From Andreesenia angusta (lineage in GTDB: Bacteria > Bacillota > Clostridia > Tissierellales > Gottschalkiaceae): a stretch of 64,000 nt of DNA. Positions 37,733-46,147 of the stretch are shown here, one piece after another. The translations under genes and the position numbers were made by a program. The DNA lies in contig NZ_MKIE01000007.1 in NCBI RefSeq assembly GCF_001855385.1, forward strand, positions 1-64,000. The letters are read 5' to 3'. Under the pieces are notes generated by a model. The model did no database searches and was not told the DNA's origin. It worked only from the letters and a program-made list of their open reading frames with translations. Positions within the stretch are counted from its first letter, which is position 1. Every line of letters begins with the position of its first letter.

Positions 37733-38731
37733 TTGCCTAGTTTCTACTGCCACTACTTAGCCAGCTCTGCTGTACTCGAAACCATAGGGTCTTCCAGTCT
37801 CAAGTCCATTTTAGACTCCAATAGAAATGTATTTAGCCTAGGAGCTCAGGGTCCAGATATATTCTTCTACTTCGACTTCTGGCCATTCAAGAAGTCGACT
37901 TCTCTTGCCAAGCTCGGCGGAAGGCTTCACTATCTAAAGGTTGGGCTTTTTTTCGAGAAGTCTCTTGAGTACATCTCCAGGACAAACGGTAGAGACCGTG
38001 ACATTCTGCTGGCCTATATAATGGGTTATATCTGCCACTACAGCTTAGATGGCTCTGCGCACCCTTATGTTTTCTATAAGTCAGGCTTCAAGGTACCCAA
38101 GTCGGAATCTAGAGAGCGGTACAGTGCCGATCACAGGAGATTTGAGACTGCCGTCGACATACTTATGCTTCAACACATTCTGGGTACAAAGCCTTCTAAG
38201 CTCAGTCCATTTAAGCTTATTCACACAGACAATCACTCTAGGCTTGTAATAGGGCAGTTCTATTCCTGGATTCTGTCTGAGATGTTCAAGCTGGACGCCC
38301 CGTATTCCGAGATAGTTTCTGCGATCAAAGCCACCGAGACTACGCTGCTGCTTTCTATGGACAGAACAGGCGTGAAAAAATTTCTGCTTGAGCTGATTGA
38401 GTCTTTGCTCGGAAGGCCTCCAGTTTTTTCTTCTGCAATACACTCTGGCCCTGTAGACAACAATATTGACTATCTAAACCTCGAGCATAGGCCATGGCAT
38501 CTTCCTTGGGATATAGATGTAGAGATCACCTCGAGCTTCCCCGAGCTATTCGACCGCTCTGTCTCAACTGCCAAAGAGCTGTGCGAGCTCTACTTCTCTA
38601 AGGCAAATAGCGGTGACTGCTCCGCTTTAGACGGAACTCTTTGGAACAACTCATTCTACACAGGCTTGAGCTGCGACAGACGTCTGGTGTTCGACTACTT
38701 CGACTCTGTCTATGGCGAATACAGGGCCTAG
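37733..38731 (+). CDS. Zinc-dependent phospholipase C-like protein
   Basis: 332-aa protein. The N-terminal two thirds match the zinc-dependent phospholipase C / P1 nuclease-like fold (MPSFYCHYLASSAVLE, SLGAQGPDIFFYF, YIMGYICHYSLDGSAHPYVF, and DHRRFETAVDILML), with the His and Asp residues expected to hold zinc ions. It has no signal peptide, so it probably acts inside the cell, unlike secreted toxins of this fold; the substrate is unknown. TTG start at 37733 with GGGGGG upstream. The 3' end overlaps the convergent minus-strand gene by 4 nt. Confidence 0.82.
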   Translation: MPSFYCHYLASSAVLETIGSSSLKSILDSNRNVFSLGAQGPDIFFYFDFWPFKKSTSLAKLGGRLHYLKVGLFFEKSLEYISRTNGRDRDILLAYIMGYICHYSLDGSAHPYVFYKSGFKVPKSESRERYSADHRRFETAVDILMLQHILGTKPSKLSPFKLIHTDNHSRLVIGQFYSWILSEMFKLDAPYSEIVSAIKATETTLLLSMDRTGVKKFLLELIESLLGRPPVFSSAIHSGPVDNNIDYLNLEHRPWHLPWDIDVEITSSFPELFDRSVSTAKELCELYFSKANSGDCSALDGTLWNNSFYTGLSCDRRLVFDYFDSVYGEYRA

Positions 38732-39624
38732 CCTATCTCTCCACGGAGCATCTTGTACTTGACTATTATGCGGTCTATAAGCCTGTCCTCCGTGACTATG
38801 CTTTTTTCGGGATGCCTCACTATGAGGTATCCGTCTCCACCTACCTTGACTATCTCATACATCACACCCTTGTACTTGATCATCTCGGAGCTTTTAGACC
38901 TGTTCAAGTCGTTTGTGAGGTAGTGATGGTAGGCCTTGAAGATGTCCCTCTGCTCTCTGTCACCGATTTCCGACTGCTCTATAGACTCCAGAAGCTCAGG
39001 AGTTATTTCACACCCCTCTTTTATCAGCTCTCCCCGCCTTCTCTGGATCTCTATAGATCTCTCCACCATGCTGTCTATTTCAAGCAATGCTTCGAAAAGC
39101 TGATCGTAGTCCATTTTTTCAAGCATATCCAGGTACTCCACTGTATGAAGTTTCAGGCTTGAGACATAGGCTTTTACAGTCTCTTTGCTCACAACATACT
39201 TGGCCTTTAGCTTACTTTCCTCTCTGTATGAGACTACATCGTTAGAGAGCACCATCATCATTATGGATTCGTCCACATCCCGGTTTTCAAATAGCTTCAG
39301 CCTTACCTCTTCTACAGCTTCTCTGTGCTCTGTCTTGAAACTCTTCTCCACGTCCAGCAGAGACAGTATCTTGCCTATATCTACTATTCTTCTGTCCCTA
39401 CCTCTTTTAAAGATAAATTCCAAATTCTCTTCAAATATATCTAAGTTAACTGCACGAATCATTTTAGAAGTTTCAAAGCTTCTATACACGGGCTTTGAGA
39501 GCTTCTCTTTCGAGATATTGTATATAAGCCTTACGGTAAGCCTGTCGCCTTCTAAGCTCATCTCGTTTAGGTTGTATATCTTCACATACTTTTCCATGAT
39601 CTTTCTAAATCTATTTAAGTCCAT
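38728..39624 (-). CDS. Unknown protein, third gene of the vWA-MoxR operon
   Basis: 298-aa protein I do not recognise. No signal peptide or membrane segment; mostly helical by composition with charged heptads (EEVRLKLFENRD, LLEIDSMVERSIEIQRRRGEL) and a C-terminal beta-rich stretch (MYEIVKVGGDGYLIVRHP). One cysteine only, no nucleotide or metal motif. It starts 4 nt after the MoxR gene stop with GGAG upstream, so it belongs to the same operon and probably the same machine, perhaps as the element handled by the ATPase and vWA pair. Confidence 0.75.
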   Translation of the reverse strand: MDLNRFRKIMEKYVKIYNLNEMSLEGDRLTVRLIYNISKEKLSKPVYRSFETSKMIRAVNLDIFEENLEFIFKRGRDRRIVDIGKILSLLDVEKSFKTEHREAVEEVRLKLFENRDVDESIMMMVLSNDVVSYREESKLKAKYVVSKETVKAYVSSLKLHTVEYLDMLEKMDYDQLFEALLEIDSMVERSIEIQRRRGELIKEGCEITPELLESIEQSEIGDREQRDIFKAYHHYLTNDLNRSKSSEMIKYKGVMYEIVKVGGDGYLIVRHPEKSIVTEDRLIDRIIVKYKMLRGEIG

Positions 39625-39628
39625 GCGA

Positions 39629-40744
39629 TCACTCCATTATCGAGGATATCTCGTCTATTATTTCATCGTATAACTCAAAGTCTTCTGTCTGAAAATAATC
39701 TCCTATGCGGCTGTCCTTTAGCGAAAGCTCCTTCAAGAATTTAGCCATAAGAGATGGCTCCAAGTTTTTTTTCACAAACTCAAGCACTCTTTCCACTTTA
39801 CCAACTGTAACTTCATCCAAGGTATTTCTATGCAAAACCTCAAAATCACCTATCATAATCGAAGCTGTTTTGTTGGCCAAGGTCCCGACCACAAGATGCT
39901 TCTTGTCCTCTTCCCCAGGCATAGCTACAGCTTTGCCGTCCAGTATCCCGTCTATATCTGGAAGCTCGTCTTTCAGCCTGCAGAACTCCGAAAACATGGA
40001 GTATGTCACGTCGTCTAGACTGCCTCTTATAAGCTCCCAGACTATCCTGTTTGAATTTAGCTTTTCCTCGTCCGAAGTATACAGCATGTCGCTTATTCCC
40101 ACCCAAGTCCTAGGAGTCGCAAAGTAGCTGCTGGTCATCTCCAGCTCTGGATTGTAGGTGTGTAGTCGCTCTGGTGCAAAGGATATAAACGAGGTCACCA
40201 AGTGGTGTACTCTGTGCTTGTAGGCATATAGGTTCAGCCAGTCTTCCGCGGAGGTCATCATGTTGAACTTTATAAACCTGTCTGAAAGCGCCGGCGGCAT
40301 CTCGTAGTAGACACCTCTGTCTTCCTCTCTGTTTCCAGTTGCCACTATATGCCACCCATCTGGCAGACTGTACTCTCCAAGCGCCCTGTCGAGACATAGC
40401 TGGTAAAGCGCAGTCATTACGGCAGGCTTGGCCGCTGGAAGCTCGTCAAGCAAGAGTATGCCTCGCTCCCCGTCCCTGTCAGCTTCAGGAAGTAGATTGT
40501 TTTTAAGCCAGACTGTCGAAGTCCTGTCTTCATTCGGAAAAGGTATCCCCTTCAGCTCCACTTCAGAGTAAAGCAGCACTCTCATATCTATAAATCCGAT
40601 ATTTAAATCGCTTGCGACTTTCCTTACAGTCTCCGACTTTCCAACTCCCACTTTCCCATATATCATGATGGGCTTCTTGAGCCCGTTTTCTATCGAATAC
40701 TTCAGTATCTCTTCTACGTCTTTTATCCTAGTTTCCGCTTTCAT
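39629..40744 (-). CDS. MoxR-family AAA+ ATPase
   Basis: 371-aa ATPase. Walker A is IYGKVGVGKSETVRKV (about residues 28-43), Walker B GILLLDELPAA (about 97-107), sensor 1 HIVATGNREED, and arginine-finger region ALSDRFIKF. MoxR-type ATPases act with von Willebrand factor A proteins to remodel or activate partner complexes. The vWA gene lies 12 nt upstream and an unknown gene 4 nt downstream, the usual operon pairing. ATG at 40744 with GGGGG upstream. Cytosolic. Confidence 0.9.
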   Translation of the reverse strand: MKAETRIKDVEEILKYSIENGLKKPIMIYGKVGVGKSETVRKVASDLNIGFIDMRVLLYSEVELKGIPFPNEDRTSTVWLKNNLLPEADRDGERGILLLDELPAAKPAVMTALYQLCLDRALGEYSLPDGWHIVATGNREEDRGVYYEMPPALSDRFIKFNMMTSAEDWLNLYAYKHRVHHLVTSFISFAPERLHTYNPELEMTSSYFATPRTWVGISDMLYTSDEEKLNSNRIVWELIRGSLDDVTYSMFSEFCRLKDELPDIDGILDGKAVAMPGEEDKKHLVVGTLANKTASIMIGDFEVLHRNTLDEVTVGKVERVLEFVKKNLEPSLMAKFLKELSLKDSRIGDYFQTEDFELYDEIIDEISSIME

Positions 40745-40756
40745 CTAAGCCACCCC

Positions 40757-41965
40757 CTATAGTTCTACTACTCTGTTGATAACGCTGTACCTCATCACGC
40801 TGCCCTCTGTTAAAATCCACATGTGATTGTGCATATCCTCTGGAGCTGTATAGAAACCTCCGTCTGTAATCGTAATTGCAAATCCGTAGCCTATTCTTTT
40901 CTCCGCTACGTACTTCGGCACGCAGTTCCAGTCCGTTCCTCCAAAGGCGTATCGCTCTATATTCTTCTCTATCTCCTTTGTATTCAAGGGCTTGTCCAGT
41001 ACCACCTCTGTGGAAAACCCTATAACTCTTCCATTTAAACTGAACTGTTCTGAAAGATTCTTGATCTGAAAGAGCATCTGGTCTATCTCGCGCTTTTCTA
41101 TCGAAGACGAAAGATCCAGTACTATAAGCAAGTCCAGAAAGTCTTCCCTTGGTTCAAAGTCAGGTATGACCATATCGTTCCATTGAAACCTAGAGTCTGG
41201 ATATGCAAAGGAAGTGTCTTCCGTAGTCTTCACCTGAAGATGCCTTCTGAGTATGCTCAGCCAGTTTATCTTCTTGCCCTCTATCCTGCCAAGTATCTTT
41301 GAGCCTTCAGCTGAGTCGCTTCCGGCGAGCCTGTCTTTTGTGACGCTTTCGGCCACTATGCTCTTTATCCTGTTCTTTTGCATCTCAGCATTCTCCTGTT
41401 TCGTATCTGCCGATGATTCTCTTCTGCTTTTCAAGTCGGATTTTTTCAAGTTCAGGGAAAACACTTCGTCTAAATAAGCTATCTCGCCACTGTTTTCAGA
41501 GTAGTTTTTCATAAGCTTTCTGTATATGTTCTCCTCCGTCTCCCGTCTGAACCGCTCCTCGTCGAAAACTATGAATTTATTCAAGTAGAGACCTCTGCTG
41601 GGGTCGTAACTGGGTGGAGGATTCAGCTTTCCAAACTCCTGCTCTAAGATTGCACTCAACCTGTGCTCTATGACCATATCGCAAGCTATATTCCAGATTC
41701 TAGAGTCTCTGTACTCTCTCCTGTACTCGTGCAAAAGCAGTATCCTGTACATCTCGTGTAAAATAGCGTATCTTAGCCTGGAGACACTGAGCCTGCTCTC
41801 CTCTATAAGTTTTTCATTGTACTTTATATATAGTCCATCAGATTCCACTACCGCTTTGATATCTGAATCATCTTTTAATTCCAGTGAGTACAGTACATTT
41901 CCGAAAAACGGCTTTGTCATTATAAGCTCCAGCTTCAGCTTGTCTACTTCTCGCCTCGTGTCCAT
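40757..41965 (-). CDS. vWA domain protein with putative metallopeptidase-like N terminus (DUF2201-type)
   Basis: 402-aa protein. The N-terminal half has YAILHEMYRILLLHEYR followed by WNIACDMVIEHRL, the arrangement of the DUF2201 putative metallopeptidase domain. The expected HExxH helix reads HEMYR here, so catalysis is doubtful. A charged linker (about 185-240) leads to a C-terminal von Willebrand A domain with the MIDAS motif LIVLDLSSSI and later FGGTDWNCV and ITITDGG. ATG at 41965 with GGAGG 5 nt upstream; a longer frame begins at 42004. Paired with the MoxR ATPase downstream. Confidence 0.85.
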   Translation of the reverse strand: MDTRREVDKLKLELIMTKPFFGNVLYSLELKDDSDIKAVVESDGLYIKYNEKLIEESRLSVSRLRYAILHEMYRILLLHEYRREYRDSRIWNIACDMVIEHRLSAILEQEFGKLNPPPSYDPSRGLYLNKFIVFDEERFRRETEENIYRKLMKNYSENSGEIAYLDEVFSLNLKKSDLKSRRESSADTKQENAEMQKNRIKSIVAESVTKDRLAGSDSAEGSKILGRIEGKKINWLSILRRHLQVKTTEDTSFAYPDSRFQWNDMVIPDFEPREDFLDLLIVLDLSSSIEKREIDQMLFQIKNLSEQFSLNGRVIGFSTEVVLDKPLNTKEIEKNIERYAFGGTDWNCVPKYVAEKRIGYGFAITITDGGFYTAPEDMHNHMWILTEGSVMRYSVINRVVEL

Positions 41966-42116
41966 AGCTACCTCCATTTGTGATATATAGAAATTCATAC
42001 CCATTATTTATTGTTTTCTGTTTAAATCTCAAACCTAAAGTGTATATATATTATAACGTAGTAATTCAATCAGAATTAAATAAATATCGTAATAATAAAA
42101 CAAGGGGGCATTTGAT

Positions 42117-42488
42117 ATGAGTATAGGTCAATTTTTACAATCAGGAGACTGGAAAGGCGAAAAGCACGTACCAGCTATATTGGCACCTTCTTCAGTTAAA
42201 GCAGGAGAGGAAGTGGATATAAAGGTAGTTGTAGGCGAAGAGATAAAGCATCCAAACACGCTTGAACATCAGATAAAGTGGATAAAGGTGCTTTTCAAGC
42301 CAGCTGACGCCAAGTTCCCTGTGGAGATTGCAGACTTCCAATTTGCAGCCCATGGAGAGTTCGATGTATTCTCTGAGCCAGCTGGAACTGTATCGGTTAA
42401 GCTTCCTAAGTCTGGGACTGTATACGCGATGAGCTATTGCAACATACACGGACTTTGGGAAAACAGTTTAGACATAAGCGTAGAGTAG
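42117..42488 (+). CDS. Superoxide reductase, class II (neelaredoxin type)
   Basis: 123-aa non-haem iron protein that reduces superoxide to hydrogen peroxide. The Fe(His)4Cys site is complete: His17 (GEKHVPAI), His45 and His51 (KHPNTLEHQIKW), Cys108 and His111 (SYCNIHGLW). It lacks the N-terminal desulforedoxin zinc/iron finger of class I desulfoferrodoxins. The peroxide produced would be a substrate for the selenocysteine peroxiredoxin encoded 3 kb away. ATG with GGGGG upstream; followed by a strong terminator. Confidence 0.95.
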   Translation: MSIGQFLQSGDWKGEKHVPAILAPSSVKAGEEVDIKVVVGEEIKHPNTLEHQIKWIKVLFKPADAKFPVEIADFQFAAHGEFDVFSEPAGTVSVKLPKSGTVYAMSYCNIHGLWENSLDISVE

Positions 42489-42500
42489 TCTACCGTGAGG

Positions 42501-42526
42501 GACCGGCCATGTGCCGGTCTTTTTTG
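42501..42526 (+). terminator. Terminator after the superoxide reductase gene
   Basis: GACCGGC-CATGT-GCCGGTC followed by six Ts. Confidence 0.93.
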
Positions 42527-42538
42527 TTTTGCGCCATG

Positions 42539-42567
42539 TTGACAAAGCAAACTCTGTATAATATCAT
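42539..42567 (+). promoter_or_regulatory. Promoter of the tyrS T-box leader
   Basis: TTGACA (42539-42544) with TATCAT 17 nt later (42562-42567). A perfect TATAAT overlaps at 42557-42562 but is only 12 nt from TTGACA, so the exact -10 is uncertain. Confidence 0.6.
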
Positions 42568-42589
42568 TGTACTGTACAAGTATATAGTT

Positions 42590-42806
42590 TCTATGAAAGA
42601 TTGAAGTAGCAGTTTGGCGTTTACAATAGAGAGAGTAGGCTGGATGGTGAAAAGCCTATAACTGCGCAAATTGTGAATTACGTTCTGGAGGATGGCAATT
42701 TGCCACGTATATTGCACGTTACAGCAATCTAAGGCAGCTTGTGCTGCGAATTAAGGTGGTACCACGAGTTTCTTCGTCCTTATCAGGATGAACGGGGCTC
42801 TTTTTT
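42590..42806 (+). promoter_or_regulatory. T-box riboswitch (Tyr)
   Basis: Leader RNA that senses uncharged tRNA-Tyr and lets transcription proceed into tyrS. Visible: AGAGAG bulge region (about 42628-42635), the distal stem TAGGCT/AGCCTA, a specifier-loop stretch GAATTACG with probable codon TAC (42679-42681), and the conserved T-box AAGGTGGTACCACG (42752-42765). It ends with a terminator hairpin GAGTTTCTTCGTCCT / AGGATGAACGGGGCTC followed by TTTTTT (42766-42806). The antiterminator forms with the T-box bulge GGTGG. Specifier reading agrees with the downstream gene. Confidence 0.93.
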
Positions 42807-42832
42807 ATTTTCATTTTTTAGGAGGAGATATT

Positions 42833-44059
42833 TTGGAAAACGTATTTGACACTTTAATGGAAAGAGGATATATAAAGCAGACTACTCATGAAGACGAAAT
42901 CAGAGAGCTGCTTGGAAAAGAGAAAGTGACTTTCTACATAGGCTTCGACCCAACTGCCGACAGCCTTCACGTAGGACATTTCATAGCCATGATGTTTATG
43001 TCCCATATGCAGAAAGCCGGCCACAGGCCTATAGCCCTTGTGGGAGGCGGTACTGCCATGATAGGAGACCCTTCAGGCAGAACTGATATGAGGCAGATGC
43101 TGACTGATGAAGATATAAGTCACAACGTAGCTTCTATAAAGTCTCAGCTTGAGAGATTTATAGACTTCTCTGACGAAAAGGCGATACTCGCAAACAACGC
43201 CGACTGGCTGCTAGACCTTAACTACGTGAACTTTATAAGGGATATCGGGGTTCACTTCTCTGTAAACAGGATGCTCTCTGCCGAGTGTTTCAAGCAGAGG
43301 CTTGAGAAAGGTCTTTCATTCCTCGAATTCAACTACATGCTTATGCAGGGGTACGACTTCTACGTGCTGAACCAGAAGTACGACTGCAAGATGCAGCTTG
43401 GTGGAGACGACCAGTGGTCCAACATGATAGCCGGAATGGAACTTATAAGGCGAAAAGAAGGCAAGCAAGCATACGCCATGACTTGCACACTGCTTACAAA
43501 CAGCGAAGGCCAGAAGATGGGCAAGACTGCAAACGGAGCTGTCTGGCTTTCTGCCGACAAGATGTCGCCATATGACTTCTACCAGTACTGGAGAAATGTC
43601 GAAGACGCTGACGTAAACAAGTGCCTAAGACTTCTGACTTTCCTACCTATGGACGAAGTGGAGAGTCTATCTGCACTAGAGGGCGCAGGGATAAACAAGG
43701 CAAAGGAGATACTTGCCTACGAGGTCACAAGCCTTGTGCACGGTGCTGAGGAAGCCGAAAAGGCCCAGAGCGCTGCAAGAGCTCTTTTCAGCGGTGGTAC
43801 CGATAGCTCGTCTATACCTACCACAGAGCTTGACAGTTCTATATTCCAGGAGGGGACAGGGCTTTTAGGGCTTCTTACAGAGCTTGGGCTTACTAAGTCA
43901 AACGGAGAAGCTAGAAGGCTCGTTCAGCAAAATGGAGTGTCCATAAACGACGTTCCTGTATCCGACCCTTCTAAAGTTGTAACGCTCGATGACTTTGTAG
44001 ATGGAAGCATGATGGTCAGAAAAGGCAAGAAGGTGTATCACAGGGTTTCTGTGAAATAA
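42833..44059 (+). CDS. tyrS: Tyrosyl-tRNA synthetase
   Basis: 408-aa class I synthetase. The HIGH motif is present as HVGH in [13 protein letters not shown], followed by the tyrosine pocket ([20 protein letters not shown]) and the KMSKS loop as KMGKT. A C-terminal S4 RNA-binding domain covers about residues 340-405 ([21 protein letters not shown]). The TTG at 42833 is preferred since AGGAGG lies just upstream; the earlier ATG at 42788 falls inside the T-box terminator. Expression is controlled by the T-box leader. The MATE gene follows by 13 nt. Confidence 0.96.
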   Translation: MENVFDTLMERGYIKQTTHEDEIRELLGKEKVTFYIGFDPTADSLHVGHFIAMMFMSHMQKAGHRPIALVGGGTAMIGDPSGRTDMRQMLTDEDISHNVASIKSQLERFIDFSDEKAILANNADWLLDLNYVNFIRDIGVHFSVNRMLSAECFKQRLEKGLSFLEFNYMLMQGYDFYVLNQKYDCKMQLGGDDQWSNMIAGMELIRRKEGKQAYAMTCTLLTNSEGQKMGKTANGAVWLSADKMSPYDFYQYWRNVEDADVNKCLRLLTFLPMDEVESLSALEGAGINKAKEILAYEVTSLVHGAEEAEKAQSAARALFSGGTDSSSIPTTELDSSIFQEGTGLLGLLTELGLTKSNGEARRLVQQNGVSINDVPVSDPSKVVTLDDFVDGSMMVRKGKKVYHRVSVK

Positions 44060-44072
44060 AGGAGATGATTTT

Positions 44073-45404
44073 TTGGATAGTTCTAAACAGTTGGGTGAAG
44101 AGCGGATTCTTCACCTTATAGTGAAGTTTTCTATACCTGCGATAGTCGGTATGCTTGTAAATGCAATATACAATGTGGTAGACAGGATATTTATAGGAAA
44201 CTTTGTGGGGCCTGAGGCTTTTGCCGGAACTATAGTGGCCTACCCCTATATGATGATAGTCATAGCCTTCGGTATGCTGATAGGCATAGGTGCAACCTCG
44301 CTTGTATCTATAAGGCTAGGGCAGAACAAAAGAGATGAAGCGGAGCGGATTTTAGGAAACGGATTTTCTCTGCTTGTCATAACTGCTATTCTGCTCTCTG
44401 TGGTTACATTCATATTCCTAGAGCCTATACTTAGGGCATTCGGAGCTAGCGACATAACACTGCCCTACGCTTCAGAGTATTTAAGGATAATACTCTTTGG
44501 ATTTGGCTTCCAGCTTATAGGCTTTGGAATGAACAACTTCATACGTGCTGAAGGCAGGCCCAGCATAGCCATGAAGACTATGCTAATAGGCGCAATCCTG
44601 AATATAATACTGGATGCTGTATTTATGATATGGTTTGATATGGGCATAAAGGGCGCAGCCTTGGCTACTGTTATAGCGCAGTTTATATCCATGGTATGGG
44701 TACTTAGGTATTTTTTCTGCGAGCTTAGCCTACTGAAGCTCAAGCGAGAGAACATACCCTTGAGGTTTGACGTTGTAGGTGGAATTCTCTCACTGGGTTC
44801 AGCCCAGTTCTCCATTCAGCTTGCCAACAGCGTAATCACGCTCCTCTTCAACCGCTCTTTCGGGCAGTACGGCGGAGACCTAGCTATATCGGCTTTTGGA
44901 GTTGTAAACAGTCTGTCTGTAATGATACTCATGCCTATGTTCGGAATAAACCAAGGTGCCCAGCCCATAATAGGGTATAATTACGGAGCGAAGAAATACG
45001 ACCGTGTGAAAAAAGCTTTAAAGCTCGCAATTTTAGGAGCTACGGCGCTTTCAGTGCTTGGTTTTGTACTGGCTCAGACTGTTCCAGAGTTTCTGGCTTC
45101 CTTCTTCTCAGACAGCGAAGAGGTCACGTCTTCAGCTGCCCATGGAATACGGACTTTCTTTCTTGTATTCCCTATAGTTGGGTTTCAGATCATAAGCTCG
45201 AACTACTTTCAGGCCACTGGGAAGCCCAAGAAAGCCTTTTTCCTGAGCATGTCTAGACAGGTCATAATGCTTGTCCCAGCTATTCTGCTTTTGCCCAAGT
45301 TCTTTGGTGTAGACGGAATCTGGTACGCCATGCCTGTTGCAGACGCTATATCATCAGTCTTAACAGGTGTCCTCTTGTTTAGGGACATACGGGCTTTAAA
45401 TTAA
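44073..45404 (+). CDS. MATE family efflux transporter
   Basis: 443-aa protein with 12 membrane segments in two homologous halves (first half from LIVKFSIPAIVGMLVNAIYNVVDR; second from LSLGSAQFSIQLANSVITLLFN). It is a member of the multidrug and toxin extrusion family, using sodium or proton gradients to export drugs or metabolites; the substrate cannot be read from sequence. TTG start with AAAGGAGATGA upstream. It follows tyrS with a 13-nt gap and probably shares its T-box-controlled transcript, an unusual coupling. Ends before a bidirectional terminator. Confidence 0.93.
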   Translation: MDSSKQLGEERILHLIVKFSIPAIVGMLVNAIYNVVDRIFIGNFVGPEAFAGTIVAYPYMMIVIAFGMLIGIGATSLVSIRLGQNKRDEAERILGNGFSLLVITAILLSVVTFIFLEPILRAFGASDITLPYASEYLRIILFGFGFQLIGFGMNNFIRAEGRPSIAMKTMLIGAILNIILDAVFMIWFDMGIKGAALATVIAQFISMVWVLRYFFCELSLLKLKRENIPLRFDVVGGILSLGSAQFSIQLANSVITLLFNRSFGQYGGDLAISAFGVVNSLSVMILMPMFGINQGAQPIIGYNYGAKKYDRVKKALKLAILGATALSVLGFVLAQTVPEFLASFFSDSEEVTSSAAHGIRTFFLVFPIVGFQIISSNYFQATGKPKKAFFLSMSRQVIMLVPAILLLPKFFGVDGIWYAMPVADAISSVLTGVLLFRDIRALN

Positions 45405-45415
45405 ATACACATAAG

Positions 45416-45448
45416 AAAAGACGATCGCCTTTAAGCGATCGTCTTTTA
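45416..45448. terminator. Bidirectional terminator between the MATE and peroxiredoxin genes
   Basis: AAAAGACGATCGC / GCGATCGTCTTTT around a 6-nt loop, with A and T runs on both sides, serving two convergent genes. Confidence 0.92.
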
Positions 45449-45451
45449 AAA

Positions 45452-45976
45452 TTATCCCAGCAGCTCGTCTCCTGGTTTCCATCCTGCCTTGCAGAGTCCA
45501 CCTGTCTGAAGAGCTTTAAGCACTCTAAGCACTTCATCTACGCTTCTTCCAACGTCTAGATCGTTTACTGTAGAGAATCTTACTTTTCCTTCCGGATCTA
45601 TTATGAAAAGTCCTCTCATAGCTATACCCTCTTCTTCTATAAGTACTCCATAGTCAGAAGAAGCTTTTCTAGTTCTATCCGATGCAAGCGGGTACTCCAG
45701 TATTCCAAGACTTCCATCTATCCAAGCTTTATGTGAGTGTTCACTGTCTGTACTTATCCCAAGTATGTCAGCCCCTATTTCCTCAAACTCGTCATACCTT
45801 CCACTGAAGGCCTGTATCTCTGTCGGTCAAACGAAAGTGAAGTCAAGCGGGTAGAAGAACATCACAAGCCACTTCCCTTTGTAGTCCTCAAGTCTTGCCA
45901 CTCCAAAGTCCTCTCCGTCTCCCGAGATCATCGGAAGGCTAAAATCTGGAGCTTTTGCTCCTACTAATCTTTCCAT
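45452..45976 (-). CDS. Peroxiredoxin with selenocysteine at the peroxidatic position
   Basis: 174-aa 2-Cys peroxiredoxin (AhpC/Prx1 type) if the TGA at 45827-45829 is read as selenocysteine (Sec50). The active-site motif is PLDFTFV-Sec-PTE; the resolving cysteine is Cys162 in GGLCKAGW. Other family blocks are [37 protein letters not shown] and [12 protein letters not shown]. It reduces peroxides, for example those formed by the superoxide reductase. After the TGA, CCTTC-AGTG-GAAGG starting 17 nt downstream is a good bacterial SECIS candidate. ATG with AGGAGG upstream. A selenocysteine peroxiredoxin (PrxU) is known from Peptoclostridium acidaminophilum. Standard gene callers split or omit this gene. 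Confidence 0.9.
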
Positions 45977-45993
45977 TTCTTTTTCCTCCTCTT

Positions 45994-46022
45994 ATAATAG
46001 AATTGATATTCATTATCATCAA
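45994..46022 (-). promoter_or_regulatory. Promoter of the selenoperoxiredoxin gene with embedded Fur/PerR-like box
   Basis: On the minus strand TTGATG (46017-46022) and TATTAT (45994-45999) are 17 nt apart. The spacer contains TGATAATGAATATCA (46004-46018), a 7-1-7 palindrome with one mismatch to the Fur/PerR family consensus. Binding there would block RNA polymerase, giving repression relieved by peroxide or iron loss. Confidence 0.6.
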
Positions 46023-46147
46023 GTTGTTTTAAATAAAGCAGAGAATATATATCTCTCTTGTAGTATATATTCCCTGCTTCTCTGCGTTTAAACATAAATT
46101 ATAGTATTTTTTTATATTTTTTTATTTCTTCATAGTTTTAATCTATA

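Noticed and set aside
40757-41965. Calling the vWA protein an active metallopeptidase
   Set aside because: The expected second zinc histidine of HExxH is replaced (HEMYR), so catalysis is not supported.
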